A stretch of 51,154 nucleotides of DNA from CALACW01 sp963627915 (GCA_963627915.1 CAVGCY010000065.1:1-51154); one strand, 5' to 3'; numbered from the stretch's first letter, positions 1-8,670 are shown. The notes: generated by a model from the letters alone, not told the origin. A program made the numbers and translations.

Positions 1-183
1 GCGGACGGAAAAATCACCGCGAAGGACGCAAGGGCGATTTTAAGAATCGCCGCAAGGCTCGAAAGCCCCGACGATATTACAAAAGAAGCGGCGGACATAG
101 ATTCCGATACAAAGGTAACGAGCAAAGAGGCAAGAAGCGTCTTACGCTTCGCCGCAAGACTTCAGTCTAAAATTTACGAATAA
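1..183 (+). CDS. C-terminal end of a type I dockerin protein (partial)
   Basis: The reading frame is open from the first base to a TAA at 181-183 and gives 60 residues; the start lies outside the window. It reads as two duplicated 22-24 residue segments, ADGKITAKDARAILRIAARL and DSDTKVTSKEARSVLRFAARL, the two F-hand calcium-binding repeats of a type I dockerin. The first Asp of repeat 1 is outside the window. Dockerins dock extracellular enzymes onto cohesins, so the missing upstream part is probably a secreted enzyme or surface protein (inference). Repeat 2 is less canonical (DIDSDTKVT instead of DxNxDGxIT). The same module type ends the phage endolysin at 28336-29088. Confidence 0.8.
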   Translation, partial: ADGKITAKDARAILRIAARLESPDDITKEAADIDSDTKVTSKEARSVLRFAARLQSKIYE

Positions 184-192
184 CCAAAACAA

Positions 193-228
193 CCCGGGAC
201 TTGACGTAAAAATCAAGCCCCGGGTTTT
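193..228 (+). terminator. Intrinsic terminator after the dockerin gene
   Basis: CCCGGG at 193-198 pairs with CCCGGG at 218-223, with TTGA/TCAA pairing further inside, and TTTTGT follows. It lies 10 bases after the dockerin stop codon. Confidence 0.75.
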
Positions 229-233
229 GTAAT

Positions 234-275
234 TACCCGGATTCACGAAAAAAAACGAATCCCGGTATTTTTTTT
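234..275 (+). terminator. Second hairpin with long T tract
   Basis: ACCCGGATTC (234-243) pairs, with one mismatch, with GAATCCCGGT (257-266), and an almost uninterrupted T run follows from 267. Two terminators in series separate the dockerin gene from the VTC-domain gene. Confidence 0.7.
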
Positions 276-342
276 ATTTTTCCTTTAGCTTCGCTTTAGT
301 TACGCACGGTATCATGTAGTCACATTAAGGAGATGAGCGGAT

Positions 343-1086
343 ATGAAAAATGTTCAGTTCAGTTTTAAACGATATGAAAAAAAGTACATTCTTACCTCGT
401 TACAGCATGACAGACTGCTTGAAATTATAAACGAACATGTTGTTAAGGACAGGTACGGCGAGTACACGATATGCAATATTTATTACGATACCGATGATTT
501 TGCTCTTATAAGGAAATCGATTGAAAAGCCCGTATATAAAGAAAAACTGAGAGTAAGAAGCTACGGCGTGCCGGATGACGAATCAAATGTTTTTATTGAA
601 ATAAAGAAAAAATTCGACGGCGTTGTTTATAAAAGGCGGATAACCGCTTCGGCGCTGAGCGTCGAATCTGTCCTGTCGGGAGAAATTCTTGCCTACCCGG
701 GCGGACAGATTGCAAGAGAGATAGATTATTTCAATTCATTTTACGATTTATCGCCGAAGGTTTTCATAGCCTACGACAGAACGGCATACGCCGGAAGAGA
801 GGACAGCGAGGTAAGAATTACGTTTGATAAAAATATACGCTTCAGAACGTACGACCTCGATTTGAGAAAAGGCGACGGCGGTAAAAATATACTCGATTCA
901 AATTTATATTTAACCGAAATAAAACTTCCCGGAGTGTGCCCGCTGTGGTTAAGCTCCGCGCTTGCGCAAATCGGCGCACGGGGCGTTTCATTTTCAAAAT
1001 ACGGAGAATGCTATAAAAAATACATTCTGCGCAATACGTTTAAAAATTCCGATAAAATTTCGAAAGGGGAGCTTTTAGGTGCTTAA
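343..1086 (+). CDS. VTC-domain (polyphosphate polymerase-like) protein
   Basis: The 247-residue protein begins with the VTC tunnel-fold signature KRYEKKYIL at residues 9-17, followed by a YYDT strand, basic strands (EKLRVRSYG; IEIKKKFDGVVYKRR) and a late LTEIKLPG strand. These alternating Lys/Arg and Glu strands line the active tunnel of the VTC4/CYTH-like superfamily, whose eukaryotic members make polyphosphate from ATP. In Clostridia such proteins usually sit beside DUF4956 membrane proteins and CotH or Cthe_2159 surface proteins, as here. The true substrate in bacteria is not established. The start is supported by TTAAGGAGATG just upstream. The last 8 bases overlap the next gene, so translation is probably coupled. 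Confidence 0.85.
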   Translation: MKNVQFSFKRYEKKYILTSLQHDRLLEIINEHVVKDRYGEYTICNIYYDTDDFALIRKSIEKPVYKEKLRVRSYGVPDDESNVFIEIKKKFDGVVYKRRITASALSVESVLSGEILAYPGGQIAREIDYFNSFYDLSPKVFIAYDRTAYAGREDSEVRITFDKNIRFRTYDLDLRKGDGGKNILDSNLYLTEIKLPGVCPLWLSSALAQIGARGVSFSKYGECYKKYILRNTFKNSDKISKGELLGA

Positions 1087-1741
1087 TTCAATAATCGGTC
1101 AAACTCTTACTTTACAGTCATTTTTAATTTGTACGGCGGTTTCGCTCGTACTCGGAGCGTGTTCCGCGTTTGTCGGAACGTATAAATCAAAAAGCTCTCA
1201 AAGCTTCGCTATCGCGCTGTTTGTTCTGCCCGCTATCGTTCAGACGGTTATAATGCTTGTAAACGGAAGCGTGGGCACGGGCGTTGCGGTCGCCGGAGCG
1301 TTCAGCCTCATCAGATTCCGTTCCGCACCTGGAAGCGCAAGGGAGATAGGCGTTATATTCCTTGCAATGGCGGCGGGGCTTGCGCTCGGAATGGGATATG
1401 TCGTTTTGGCTGTAGTATTCTTTGTTATAATCGCCGCCGTAATGCTGCTGCTCATTCATTTCGGATTTTCATCTCCGAAGCCGGGCGAACGCGTTTTGAA
1501 AATTACAATACCCGAGGATCTTGACTACGACGGACTTTTCGACGATTTGTTCGGAAAATATACGAAATCCCACTCTCTCGACAGCGTTAAAACAACGAAT
1601 ATGGGCACTCTTTACGAGCTTAGATATTCTGTAACGTTTAACAGAAACGAAGTTCCCAAGGACTTTATCGACGCTGTAAGATGCAGAAACGGCAATCTCA
1701 ATATTACGTGTTCGAGAGAAATTTCAAAGGAAATTCTGTGA
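1079..1741 (+). CDS. DUF4956 family membrane protein
   Basis: This 220-residue protein starts with GTG at 1079, inside the end of the VTC gene, with AAAGGGGAG as ribosome site. The N-terminal 130 residues form about four hydrophobic helices (for example SFLICTAVSLVLGACSAFVG and a long run near residues 95-130). The linker FSLIRFRSAPGSAREIG between helices is typical of DUF4956. The C-terminal 80 residues are soluble and probably cytoplasmic. It is the usual membrane partner of bacterial VTC-domain proteins. Its function is unknown; a channel or scaffold role is only a guess. The next gene starts 15 bases downstream, so the three genes probably form one transcript. Confidence 0.85.
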   Translation: MLNSIIGQTLTLQSFLICTAVSLVLGACSAFVGTYKSKSSQSFAIALFVLPAIVQTVIMLVNGSVGTGVAVAGAFSLIRFRSAPGSAREIGVIFLAMAAGLALGMGYVVLAVVFFVIIAAVMLLLIHFGFSSPKPGERVLKITIPEDLDYDGLFDDLFGKYTKSHSLDSVKTTNMGTLYELRYSVTFNRNEVPKDFIDAVRCRNGNLNITCSREISKEIL

Positions 1742-1756
1742 AAGGCGTGAATATTT

Positions 1757-3568
1757 ATGAAAAGAAAAATTTCGGCTTTAATTTCCGTTTTGCTGTGCGC
1801 GGTTTTTATCTTTGCTTCATGTTCCTTTGATGAAGCTTCAGACGAAACGACAAGTGATTCAAACGCTGTTTCGCTGTCGTATTCAGATACGGACGCGCCC
1901 GATATGACGAATGCGTCAAGCGTTGAATTTTCGGATTCGGGAGTTAAATCTTCGTCGGGTTCGGTCACGTGTTCGGGTTCCGACGCAGTTATAACAGGCA
2001 GCGGAGTTTATATAATAACCGGTTCGGTTTCCGACGGTTCTCTTACGGTCAACGCACCCGACAGCGAGGTTTGGCTTGTTTTGAAAAATGCCGATATCAC
2101 GTGCGGCGATTCGAGCCCGCTTTATATTTATAAATCAAAAAAGACGTACGTCTATCTTGCCCCCGGCAGTGAAAATAAATTAAGCGATTCGGGCGAATAT
2201 ACCTACGCTTCGGAATTTTCATCACAGGTTGACGAAGAACCCAACGCATGCGTTTATTCAAAATCGGATCTTAAAATATACGGTTCGGGTTCGCTTAACG
2301 TTAACGCGGAGTTTAATAACGGTATTACGTCTAAGGATAATCTTGAAATTGAAAATTCCGTTATAACGGTGAACGCTTCAAATAACGGCATCAACGGTAA
2401 GGATTCGCTTGTTGTAAACAACGCGTCGATTAACGTAACGTCAGGCGCGGACGCCGTCAGATCGACAAACGATACCGATACGGAAAAGGGATATATAACT
2501 CTTAATAACTGCGCTCTCACAGCCGTTTCGGGCGAGGACGGAGTTCAGGCTGAAACGGTTCTTACGGTAAACGGCGGAACGTATAACATAACTTCGGGCG
2601 GCGGTCATTCCGCTCAGCTCGGCGAGGACGTAAGCGCAAAGGGCGTAAAAGCGGGAACGGAAATTGCAATTTCGGACGGAACGTTTACCCTTGATTGTGC
2701 CGACGACGCCGTTCATTCAAACGGAAATGTAACCGTATCGGGAGGAGAATTTAATATAAATACCGGCGACGACGCTTTTCATTCGGATTTGACTCTCAGT
2801 ATTTCGGGCGGCAAAATCAATATTGAAGCATGCTATGAAGGACTTGAAGGTTCGGACGTCGACGTTTCGGGAGGAGAAATTAATATAGTTTCATCCGACG
2901 ACGGACTTAATGCCGCGGGAGGAAACGATGAAAGCGGATTCGGAAACAACGATCCGTGGCAGTCAACGGGAAATCATTCGATTAAAATTTCAGGCGGCAC
3001 GCTTAATGTTATCGCAGGCGGAGACGGCTTTGATTCAAACGGTACTATGGATATTTCGGGCGGAACAATAGCCGTAAGCAGTTCGACAGAGGATAACGGC
3101 GCGCTCGACTATGACGGAACATGTACTCTTACGGGCGGTACGCTCTTTGCCGAAAGCAAGGGAAGCGTCATGGCGCAGGCTCCGAGCGATTGCGAACAGC
3201 CGACAATGTTCGTTTCTCTCGGCACTAACGCGAAAGAGGGTTCAACGGTTACAATTTCCGGTTCGGGGAAAACGTTTACCTACACGCTTACCTGCGACGC
3301 GTCAAATATAATATTCTCGTCTCCCGAGCTTACGCAGGGCGAAACATATACCGTTACGCTTGATACTCAGAGCGTATGCGAAATAACACTTGAGGATACG
3401 CTGACGACATACGGCAATGTAAGTACGTCCGGACAGCCCGGCGGAATGGGCGGACAGCCCGGCGGCGATATGAACGGCGGACAGCCCGGCGGCGATATGA
3501 ACGGCGGACAGAACGGAAATATGGGCGGTATGCAGCCGCCCGACGGAAATAACGGACAGGGAAGATAA
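1757..3568 (+). CDS. Secreted beta-helix lipoprotein, Cthe_2159 / carbohydrate-binding family
   Basis: A lipoprotein signal peptide ends in the lipobox FASC (Cys at about residue 22), so the 603-residue protein should be anchored outside the membrane. From residue 60 to about 520 it is made of repeated short strands with Asn/Asp/Gly turns such as VSGGEFNINTGDDAFHSD and ISGGTIAVSSS, the right-handed parallel beta-helix pattern of the Cthe_2159 family. The founding member from Clostridium thermocellum binds acidic plant polysaccharides with calcium. The last 45 residues are a Gly/Gln/Asn/Met-rich tail with a tandem GGQPGGDMN motif. It lies third in the VTC-DUF4956 operon, a conserved association of unknown purpose. 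Confidence 0.82.
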   Translation: MKRKISALISVLLCAVFIFASCSFDEASDETTSDSNAVSLSYSDTDAPDMTNASSVEFSDSGVKSSSGSVTCSGSDAVITGSGVYIITGSVSDGSLTVNAPDSEVWLVLKNADITCGDSSPLYIYKSKKTYVYLAPGSENKLSDSGEYTYASEFSSQVDEEPNACVYSKSDLKIYGSGSLNVNAEFNNGITSKDNLEIENSVITVNASNNGINGKDSLVVNNASINVTSGADAVRSTNDTDTEKGYITLNNCALTAVSGEDGVQAETVLTVNGGTYNITSGGGHSAQLGEDVSAKGVKAGTEIAISDGTFTLDCADDAVHSNGNVTVSGGEFNINTGDDAFHSDLTLSISGGKINIEACYEGLEGSDVDVSGGEINIVSSDDGLNAAGGNDESGFGNNDPWQSTGNHSIKISGGTLNVIAGGDGFDSNGTMDISGGTIAVSSSTEDNGALDYDGTCTLTGGTLFAESKGSVMAQAPSDCEQPTMFVSLGTNAKEGSTVTISGSGKTFTYTLTCDASNIIFSSPELTQGETYTVTLDTQSVCEITLEDTLTTYGNVSTSGQPGGMGGQPGGDMNGGQPGGDMNGGQNGNMGGMQPPDGNNGQGR

Positions 3569-3578
3569 AAATAGATGT

Positions 3579-3624
3579 AAAAATCGGAATTTGCTCATAA
3601 TCGGGCGATTCCGATTTTTACTTT
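3579..3624 (+). terminator. Terminator of the VTC operon
   Basis: A 12-bp perfect stem is formed by AAAAATCGGAAT (3579-3590) and ATTCCGATTTTT (3608-3619). The U run is supplied by the right arm itself. Confidence 0.75.
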
Positions 3625-3636
3625 AATAATTTGCTT

Positions 3637-3679
3637 CGATAAATTATTGTTTTTATCAATAGCCTGCGATAATTTATTG
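3637..3679. promoter_or_regulatory. Paired pseudo-palindromic operator upstream of metY
   Basis: CGATAAATTATTG (3637-3649) and CGATAATTTATTG (3667-3679) differ by one base, are each nearly self-complementary, and lie exactly 30 bp (about three helix turns) apart. The second ends 4 bp before the -35 box. This is the geometry of a dimeric regulator bound twice on one DNA face. The regulator is unknown. Confidence 0.5.
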
Positions 3680-3683
3680 CGAT

Positions 3684-3712
3684 TTGACAACAGGGGCGTA
3701 TTTTGATATTAT
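3684..3712 (+). promoter_or_regulatory. Promoter for metY-metA
   Basis: TTGACA (3684-3689), a 17-bp spacer and TATTAT (3707-3712). No SAM riboswitch or T-box is visible in the short leader before 3769, so control is more likely by the upstream operator pair. Confidence 0.75.
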
Positions 3713-3768
3713 TTATCGTATATAAGTTTATAATTATATTATATATATCAGAATACGGAGGAAAGAAA

Positions 3769-5052
3769 ATGGATTCAAGCAGAATTGAAACAAAATGCGT
3801 TCAGGGCGGTTATACGCCCGCAAACGGAGAGCCGAGACAGATTCCGATAATACAGAGCACTACGTTTAAATATGATACGGGCGAGGATATGGGCAAGCTG
3901 TTCGATTTGGAGGCAAGCGGATATTTTTATTCGAGACTTCAGAATCCGACATGCGATTTCGTCGCGGCAAAAATATGCTCTCTCGAAGGCGGCAGCGCCG
4001 CCATGCTTACGTCGTCGGGTCAGGCGGCTTCATTTTACGCAGTGTTCAATATCGCTTCGTGCGGAGATCACGTTGTCGCTTCGAGCGCGATTTACGGCGG
4101 CACGTATAATCTTTTTGCCGTTACGATGAAAAAAATGGGTATTGATTTTACATTCGTAGACCCCGACTGTTCCGCAGAGGAGCTGGAAAATGCATTCAAG
4201 CCCAATACAAAAGCGGTATTCGGCGAAACGATTGCAAATCCCGCTCTTACCGTTCTCGATATAGAGAAATTCGCGTCCGCGGCTCATGCTCACGGCGTTC
4301 CTCTTATAATTGACAATACGTTTGCCACGCCGGTAAACTGCCGTCCGTTTGAATGGGGCGCGGATATTGTTACGCATTCAACGACAAAATACATGGACGG
4401 ACACGGCGCGGCTGTCGGCGGATGCATAGTCGATTCGGGCAAATTCGACTGGATGGCTCATAAGGACAAGTTCCCCGGACTTTGCACGCCCGACGAGAGC
4501 TATCACGGCATTACTTATGCCGAAAAATTCGGAAACGGGGGAGCTTTTATCACAAAGGCAACCGCTCAGCTTATGCGCGATTTCGGTTCTACGCCGTCGC
4601 CCCAGAGCGCATTTATATTGAATTTGGGACTTGAAAGTCTGCATGTAAGAATTAAAAGACATTGCGAAAACGCTCTTGCCGTTTCGAAATTCTTATCGGA
4701 AAACGATAAAATTGAGTGGGTAAATTATCCCGGACTTGAAGGTAACAAATACTTTGACAGAGCAAATAAATATATGCCGGACGGCACATGCGGAGTCGTC
4801 AGCTTCGGCGTTAAGGGCGGAAGAGAAGCCGCCGAGACATTTATGAAAAATCTTAAAATATGCGCTATTGAAACTCATGTTGCCGACGCCCGAACATGCT
4901 GTCTGCATCCTGCGAGCACAACTCACCGTCAGATGACGGACGAACAGCTTATCGAGGCGGGAGTAAGTCCCGATTTGGTCAGACTGTCGTGCGGACTTGA
5001 AAACGCGCAGGATCTTATCGAGGATATCGAACAGGCTCTCAATGAAGTCTGA
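3769..5052 (+). CDS. metY: O-acetylhomoserine sulfhydrylase (aminocarboxypropyltransferase)
   Basis: A PLP enzyme of the Cys/Met-metabolism fold that makes homocysteine from O-acetylhomoserine and sulfide. I chose the ATG at 3769 (MDSSRIETKCVQGGY) because GGAGG lies 8 bases upstream and an upstream in-frame extension would begin at the promoter. The 427-residue length fits MetY. Seen in the sequence: the QIPIIQSTTFKY and YSRLQNPT segments, the SSGQAA phosphate loop near residue 83, DNTFATP at 182-188, and the PLP lysine in HSTTKYMDGHG (K207). metA follows 19 bases downstream and makes the acetylated substrate, so the pair completes direct sulfhydrylation to homocysteine. Confidence 0.93.
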   Translation: MDSSRIETKCVQGGYTPANGEPRQIPIIQSTTFKYDTGEDMGKLFDLEASGYFYSRLQNPTCDFVAAKICSLEGGSAAMLTSSGQAASFYAVFNIASCGDHVVASSAIYGGTYNLFAVTMKKMGIDFTFVDPDCSAEELENAFKPNTKAVFGETIANPALTVLDIEKFASAAHAHGVPLIIDNTFATPVNCRPFEWGADIVTHSTTKYMDGHGAAVGGCIVDSGKFDWMAHKDKFPGLCTPDESYHGITYAEKFGNGGAFITKATAQLMRDFGSTPSPQSAFILNLGLESLHVRIKRHCENALAVSKFLSENDKIEWVNYPGLEGNKYFDRANKYMPDGTCGVVSFGVKGGREAAETFMKNLKICAIETHVADARTCCLHPASTTHRQMTDEQLIEAGVSPDLVRLSCGLENAQDLIEDIEQALNEV

Positions 5053-5071
5053 TAAAAGGGTGTGAATATTA

Positions 5072-5989
5072 ATGCCGATTAAAATTCCGAACGAACTGCC
5101 CGCAGTCAAAACGTTAAATGAAGAAAACATATTCGTAATGACGCATACGCGTGCGGCCAATCAGGATATACGCCCGCTGAAAATTCTTATACTGAACTTA
5201 ATGCCGAAAAAAATCGAAACGGAAACACAGCTGTCGAGGCTTCTCGGAAACTCCCCGCTGCAGGTGGAAATCGAGCTTATACATACGCGTTCCCACGAGT
5301 CGAAAAATACATCTCAGGCTCATATGCTTTCGTTTTACAAGGTGTTTGACGACGTTAAAAACGAAACGTTCGACGGTATGATAATAACGGGCGCGCCTGT
5401 CGAGCTTATGGAATTTGAGGAGGTCGAATACTTCGACGAGCTGTGCGAAATCATGGAGTGGAGCAAGACCCACGTATGGAGCACGTTTCATATATGCTGG
5501 GGCGCGCAGGCGGGGCTTTATTATCATTACGGTATAAAAAAATATAAGCTTGACAAGAAGCTTTTCGGCGTTTTCAAACACAGAGCCGATTATAAGAGAG
5601 CGATACTTTTACGTGGTTTTGACGATGAATTTTACGTTCCTCATTCAAGACATACGACGATAAGGCGCGAGGACGTCGAGAAAATTCCGGAGCTTAAAAT
5701 CCTTGCTTCGAGTGATGAAGCGGGGCTGTACGCGGTAATGACTTCGCAGGGCAGGCAGATTTTTATAACAGGGCATTCCGAGTACGACGGCGATACGCTC
5801 ATGCACGAGTATTTAAGGGATGTTACGCTCGGACGCGATATCGACGTCCCGAAAAATTATTTTCCGGACGACGACCCGACGAAGGAGCCTGTGGTAAACT
5901 GGCGTTCGCATGCAAATCTTTTGTATTCAAACTGGCTTAACTATTTTGTATATCAGACCACTCCGTACGATATTACGCAAATTTCGTAA
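5072..5989 (+). CDS. metA: Homoserine O-acetyltransferase, MetA type
   Basis: A 305-residue member of the MetA family that activates homoserine. The catalytic Cys is C142 in FHICWGAQ, and the later HSRHTTIR and HSEYDGDTL segments carry the His and Glu of the triad. Residue 111 is Glu (ITGAPVE). In this family Glu at 111 marks acetyl-CoA users and Gly marks succinyl-CoA users, so the product should be O-acetylhomoserine. This matches the adjacent metY. The start at 5072 gives the standard MPIKIP opening, with AAAAGGGTG as ribosome site. The gene is cotranscribed with metY from the promoter at 3684-3712. Confidence 0.93.
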   Translation: MPIKIPNELPAVKTLNEENIFVMTHTRAANQDIRPLKILILNLMPKKIETETQLSRLLGNSPLQVEIELIHTRSHESKNTSQAHMLSFYKVFDDVKNETFDGMIITGAPVELMEFEEVEYFDELCEIMEWSKTHVWSTFHICWGAQAGLYYHYGIKKYKLDKKLFGVFKHRADYKRAILLRGFDDEFYVPHSRHTTIRREDVEKIPELKILASSDEAGLYAVMTSQGRQIFITGHSEYDGDTLMHEYLRDVTLGRDIDVPKNYFPDDDPTKEPVVNWRSHANLLYSNWLNYFVYQTTPYDITQIS

Positions 5990-6010
5990 ATAAATTGAGA
6001 GGTGTTGTAT

Positions 6011-6871
6011 ATGAAATTAAAAAGAATCACGGCTGTAATTTTATCCGCCGTTATGATTTTATGCATGTTTTCATTCGGCGCGTCCGCCGTTGACGCCGAT
6101 ATGGAAAACTATCTGGTCATAGGAGATTCGATTGCCGAGGGCTTCGGAATAAGCAATCCCGACGAGTCCTCTTACGGCAGAATCGTTGCCGATACAAACG
6201 GATATAACTACATAAACGACGGCGTTATGGGCAGGAACAGTTCTACGCTTCTTACGCGTCTTACGCAGGATGAGCAGTTCATGAACGACGTCAGATGGGC
6301 AGATATTATCAGCGTGTCGATAGGCGGAAATGATTTTCTTCTCGACCACGCGCCGCTGCTTATAGTGCAGGGACTTATTTTTAACGACTATAAAAAATTC
6401 GATGAAATAGGCGAAACGTTTTACGATAATTTTTCAAAGTGCATGGAGCGGATAAGAACGCTCAATCCCGAAGCGGTCGTTCTTGTTCAGACAATATACA
6501 CATCGTGGAACTCGGAGTTTTCAAGGAGGCCTTACGAGCAGGCGACGGGACGAATTAACGACGCTGTAATAAAATACTGCGAAGAGAACCCGGAGAATAA
6601 CTATGTTGTAGATACACGCGACGCGTTCGACGGACGCAGCGCGCTTATTGCGTCGGATACGATTCATCCGTCTGCGGAGGGCAACGTTGTTCTTGCAAAG
6701 CTTGTGCTTGCGAAGCTTAACGAAATAGGCGTTTCCGATACGACAGAGCCGGTTGTAATCGTAAAGGGCGTTGACAGGGATTATCTTGTCGAATATTTCC
6801 CGAAGCCGATAGGAAAGATACTGACGTTTCTTGCAAATCTTTTGACGGGTAATTTCAGATACGCAAGATAA
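6011..6871 (+). CDS. Secreted SGNH/GDSL-family hydrolase
   Basis: The chosen ATG at 6011 has GAGAGGTG 7 bases upstream and opens a signal peptide (MKLKRITAVILSAVMILC) with probable cleavage after FGASA. The mature part has the SGNH blocks: GDSIAEGFG with the nucleophilic Ser, the Gly turn, GGNDF with the Asn, and DTIHPS with the Asp-His pair near residue 220. It should be an extracellular ester hydrolase acting on lipids, acetylated sugars or another ester; the substrate cannot be read from sequence. About 286 residues. It is a single-gene unit closed by a strong terminator. Confidence 0.85.
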   Translation: MKLKRITAVILSAVMILCMFSFGASAVDADMENYLVIGDSIAEGFGISNPDESSYGRIVADTNGYNYINDGVMGRNSSTLLTRLTQDEQFMNDVRWADIISVSIGGNDFLLDHAPLLIVQGLIFNDYKKFDEIGETFYDNFSKCMERIRTLNPEAVVLVQTIYTSWNSEFSRRPYEQATGRINDAVIKYCEENPENNYVVDTRDAFDGRSALIASDTIHPSAEGNVVLAKLVLAKLNEIGVSDTTEPVVIVKGVDRDYLVEYFPKPIGKILTFLANLLTGNFRYAR

Positions 6872-6894
6872 ATAAAATTTTATATTATAATATT

Positions 6895-6955
6895 AATTAT
6901 CCCGTTTAACCCTGATGAATCCGAAAGGTTAAACGGGATAATTCTGTCTTTATTT
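6895..6955 (+). terminator. Strong terminator after the SGNH hydrolase gene
   Basis: A 17-bp perfect stem joins AATTATCCCGTTTAACC (6895-6911) and GGTTAAACGGGATAATT (6927-6943), followed by CTGTCTTTATTT. It may also stop transcription from the other side. Confidence 0.8.
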
Positions 6956-6958
6956 AAC

Positions 6959-7138
6959 TTAAAAAAGCTTAAGATCTTCGCATTTGTCAACAATCGCTTC
7001 GGCGATTATTTCATGTCCGGCGGGGGTAGGACAGACGCCGTCCGAAAGCCGGCGGTCTGCCGGGGCTGTTTCGGCGAGTTTATTAAATCTATCCATAAGA
7101 GGCATAAACGGGAGCGAATATTTTTCGGCTTTCTTTTG
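6959..7138 (-). pseudogene. C-terminal remnant of an SGNH/GDSL hydrolase
   Basis: On the minus strand one frame, ending at TAA (6959-6961), reads SLPFMPLMDRFNKLAE and, about 14 residues later, LSDGVCPTPAGHEIIAEAI, a typical C-terminal block of SGNH hydrolases (normally DGVHPTPAGH). The catalytic His position is Cys. An in-frame TAG lies directly upstream, and the first 150 or more residues of the fold are missing. It is therefore a decayed fragment, convergent with the intact hydrolase gene at 6011. It may be the trace of a deletion that joined the MATE gene's promoter to this place. Confidence 0.55.
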
Positions 7139-7165
7139 CTATAGCAAAAGTGTATTGCAACGTTC

Positions 7166-7194
7166 TTGACATTTAAATGTTTTAACTGTAAAAT
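7166..7194 (+). promoter_or_regulatory. Promoter of the first MATE gene
   Basis: TTGACA (7166-7171), a 17-bp spacer and TAAAAT (7189-7194). The palindrome CTTTTGCTATAGCAAAAG lies just upstream at about 7134-7151. Confidence 0.75.
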
Positions 7195-7233
7195 AGGCGT
7201 TGCCGCGCCGCAAATAAAAACGAAGGAGTTCTT

Positions 7234-8574
7234 ATGAAAAACCAAATCCAGTTATCGGATCATTTTACATACAAAAAGCTGTTCCGTTTTACGTTTCCGT
7301 CGATTATAATGATGGTGTTTACGTCCGTTTACGGAGTCGTTGACGGTCTTTTCGTATCAAATTACGTGGGCAAAACGGCTTTCGCTTCAATTAATCTTAT
7401 AATGCCGTTTTTAATGATACTCGGCGGCCTGGGATTTATGGTCGGTACGGGCGGAAGCGCTCTTGTCGCAAAAACGCTGGGCGAGGGCGACGGAAAGAAA
7501 GCGGACAGATATTTTACGATGATGATTTTGTTCACCGTCATTCTCGGTATATTTGCAACAATATTCGGATTTATATTTATGCCTCAAATCGCAAGACTTC
7601 TGAAGGCGTCGGATGAGATGCTTTCGGACTGCGTTTTGTACGGCAGAATTATAATAAGCTTTAACATCGCGTTCATGCTTCAGAATGTGTTCCAGAGCTT
7701 TTTAATAACCGCCGAAAAACCTAAGCTCGGACTTTTTATAACAGTTGCCGCAGGATGCACAAATATAGTTCTTGACGCTCTTTTTATTGCGGGATTCGGT
7801 TGGGGAGTAGCCGGAGCCGCAATTGCAACGGGAATAAGTCAGGCGGTCGGCGGTATAATTCCGCTTATATATTTTATGAATAAAAAAAATAACAGTATAT
7901 TGCACACGACGCGCACCCGTCTTGAATTTAAACCCCTTTTAAAAGCGTGCACAAACGGCTCGTCAGAACTTATGAGCAATATATCGATGTCGCTTGTCAG
8001 TATGATTTATAACTTTCAGCTTATGCGCATTATCGGCGAAAACGGCGTTTCGGCGTACGGCGTGTTAATGTACGTGCAGTTTATATTTGTGTCTATATCC
8101 ATAGGATATTCGATAGGCTGTGCGCCGATTGTAGGATTCCATTACGGAGCGGGAAACACGGACGAGCTTAAAAATATGCTGAAAAAGAGCGTAATTCTTA
8201 TGTCTTTTTCGGGCGTGGTTCTGACGCTTGCGGCTCTTCTTCTCTCGGGAATGTTCGCAAGAATATTCGTAGGCTACGACGCTGAACTTTTTGAGCTGAC
8301 AAAGCATGCGTTCAGACTGTTTGCTTATTCGTTCCTGCTTGCGGGCTTCAATATCTTTATGTCCTCTTTTTTCACGGCTCTGAGCAACGGCGGCGTTTCG
8401 GCGGCTATCTCATTCCTTCGTACGCTTGTATTTCAGACTTCGTGCGTACTGGTTCTCCCGATATTCTTCGGAGTTGACGGAATCTGGTGGGCTATCTCGA
8501 TATCGGAGGTCTTTGCGGCTGTCATATCGCTTGTATTCCTGTTTGCAATGAGAAAAAAATATAACTATATGTAG
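7234..8574 (+). CDS. MATE family efflux transporter
   Basis: A 446-residue membrane protein with about 12 hydrophobic helices in two similar halves and MatE-type signatures (YGVVDGLFVSNYVG near residue 28; GFHYGAGNTDELK near residue 300). The family exports cationic drugs or metabolites in exchange for Na+ or H+. The substrate is not predictable. GAAGGAG lies 7 bases before the ATG. The gene is a single unit from its own promoter. It shares only family-level resemblance with the second MATE gene at 11290, so they are not recent duplicates. Confidence 0.88.
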   Translation: MKNQIQLSDHFTYKKLFRFTFPSIIMMVFTSVYGVVDGLFVSNYVGKTAFASINLIMPFLMILGGLGFMVGTGGSALVAKTLGEGDGKKADRYFTMMILFTVILGIFATIFGFIFMPQIARLLKASDEMLSDCVLYGRIIISFNIAFMLQNVFQSFLITAEKPKLGLFITVAAGCTNIVLDALFIAGFGWGVAGAAIATGISQAVGGIIPLIYFMNKKNNSILHTTRTRLEFKPLLKACTNGSSELMSNISMSLVSMIYNFQLMRIIGENGVSAYGVLMYVQFIFVSISIGYSIGCAPIVGFHYGAGNTDELKNMLKKSVILMSFSGVVLTLAALLLSGMFARIFVGYDAELFELTKHAFRLFAYSFLLAGFNIFMSSFFTALSNGGVSAAISFLRTLVFQTSCVLVLPIFFGVDGIWWAISISEVFAAVISLVFLFAMRKKYNYM

Positions 8575-8635
8575 AAATAAACCGGAGCGGGACAGTATCC
8601 CGTTCATGTCTTTGTTTTTTTGAATAATAATACGT

Positions 8636-8669
8636 AAAAACAACCCCGGGGACATAAGTCCTCGGGGTT
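8636..8669 (-). terminator. Terminator of the tRNA unit
   Basis: Read on the minus strand, AACCCCGAGGA pairs with TCCCCGGGGTT (one G-U) and TTGTTTTT follows. It lies directly downstream of tRNA-Thr. It could also serve the plus-strand MATE gene. Confidence 0.7.
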
Positions 8670-8670
8670 A

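Noticed and set aside
7134..7151. Palindrome CTTTTGCTATAGCAAAAG as an operator
   Set aside because: Half of it recurs in unrelated gene-free places (about 9105, 27037, 27521); meaning unclear, so not called.
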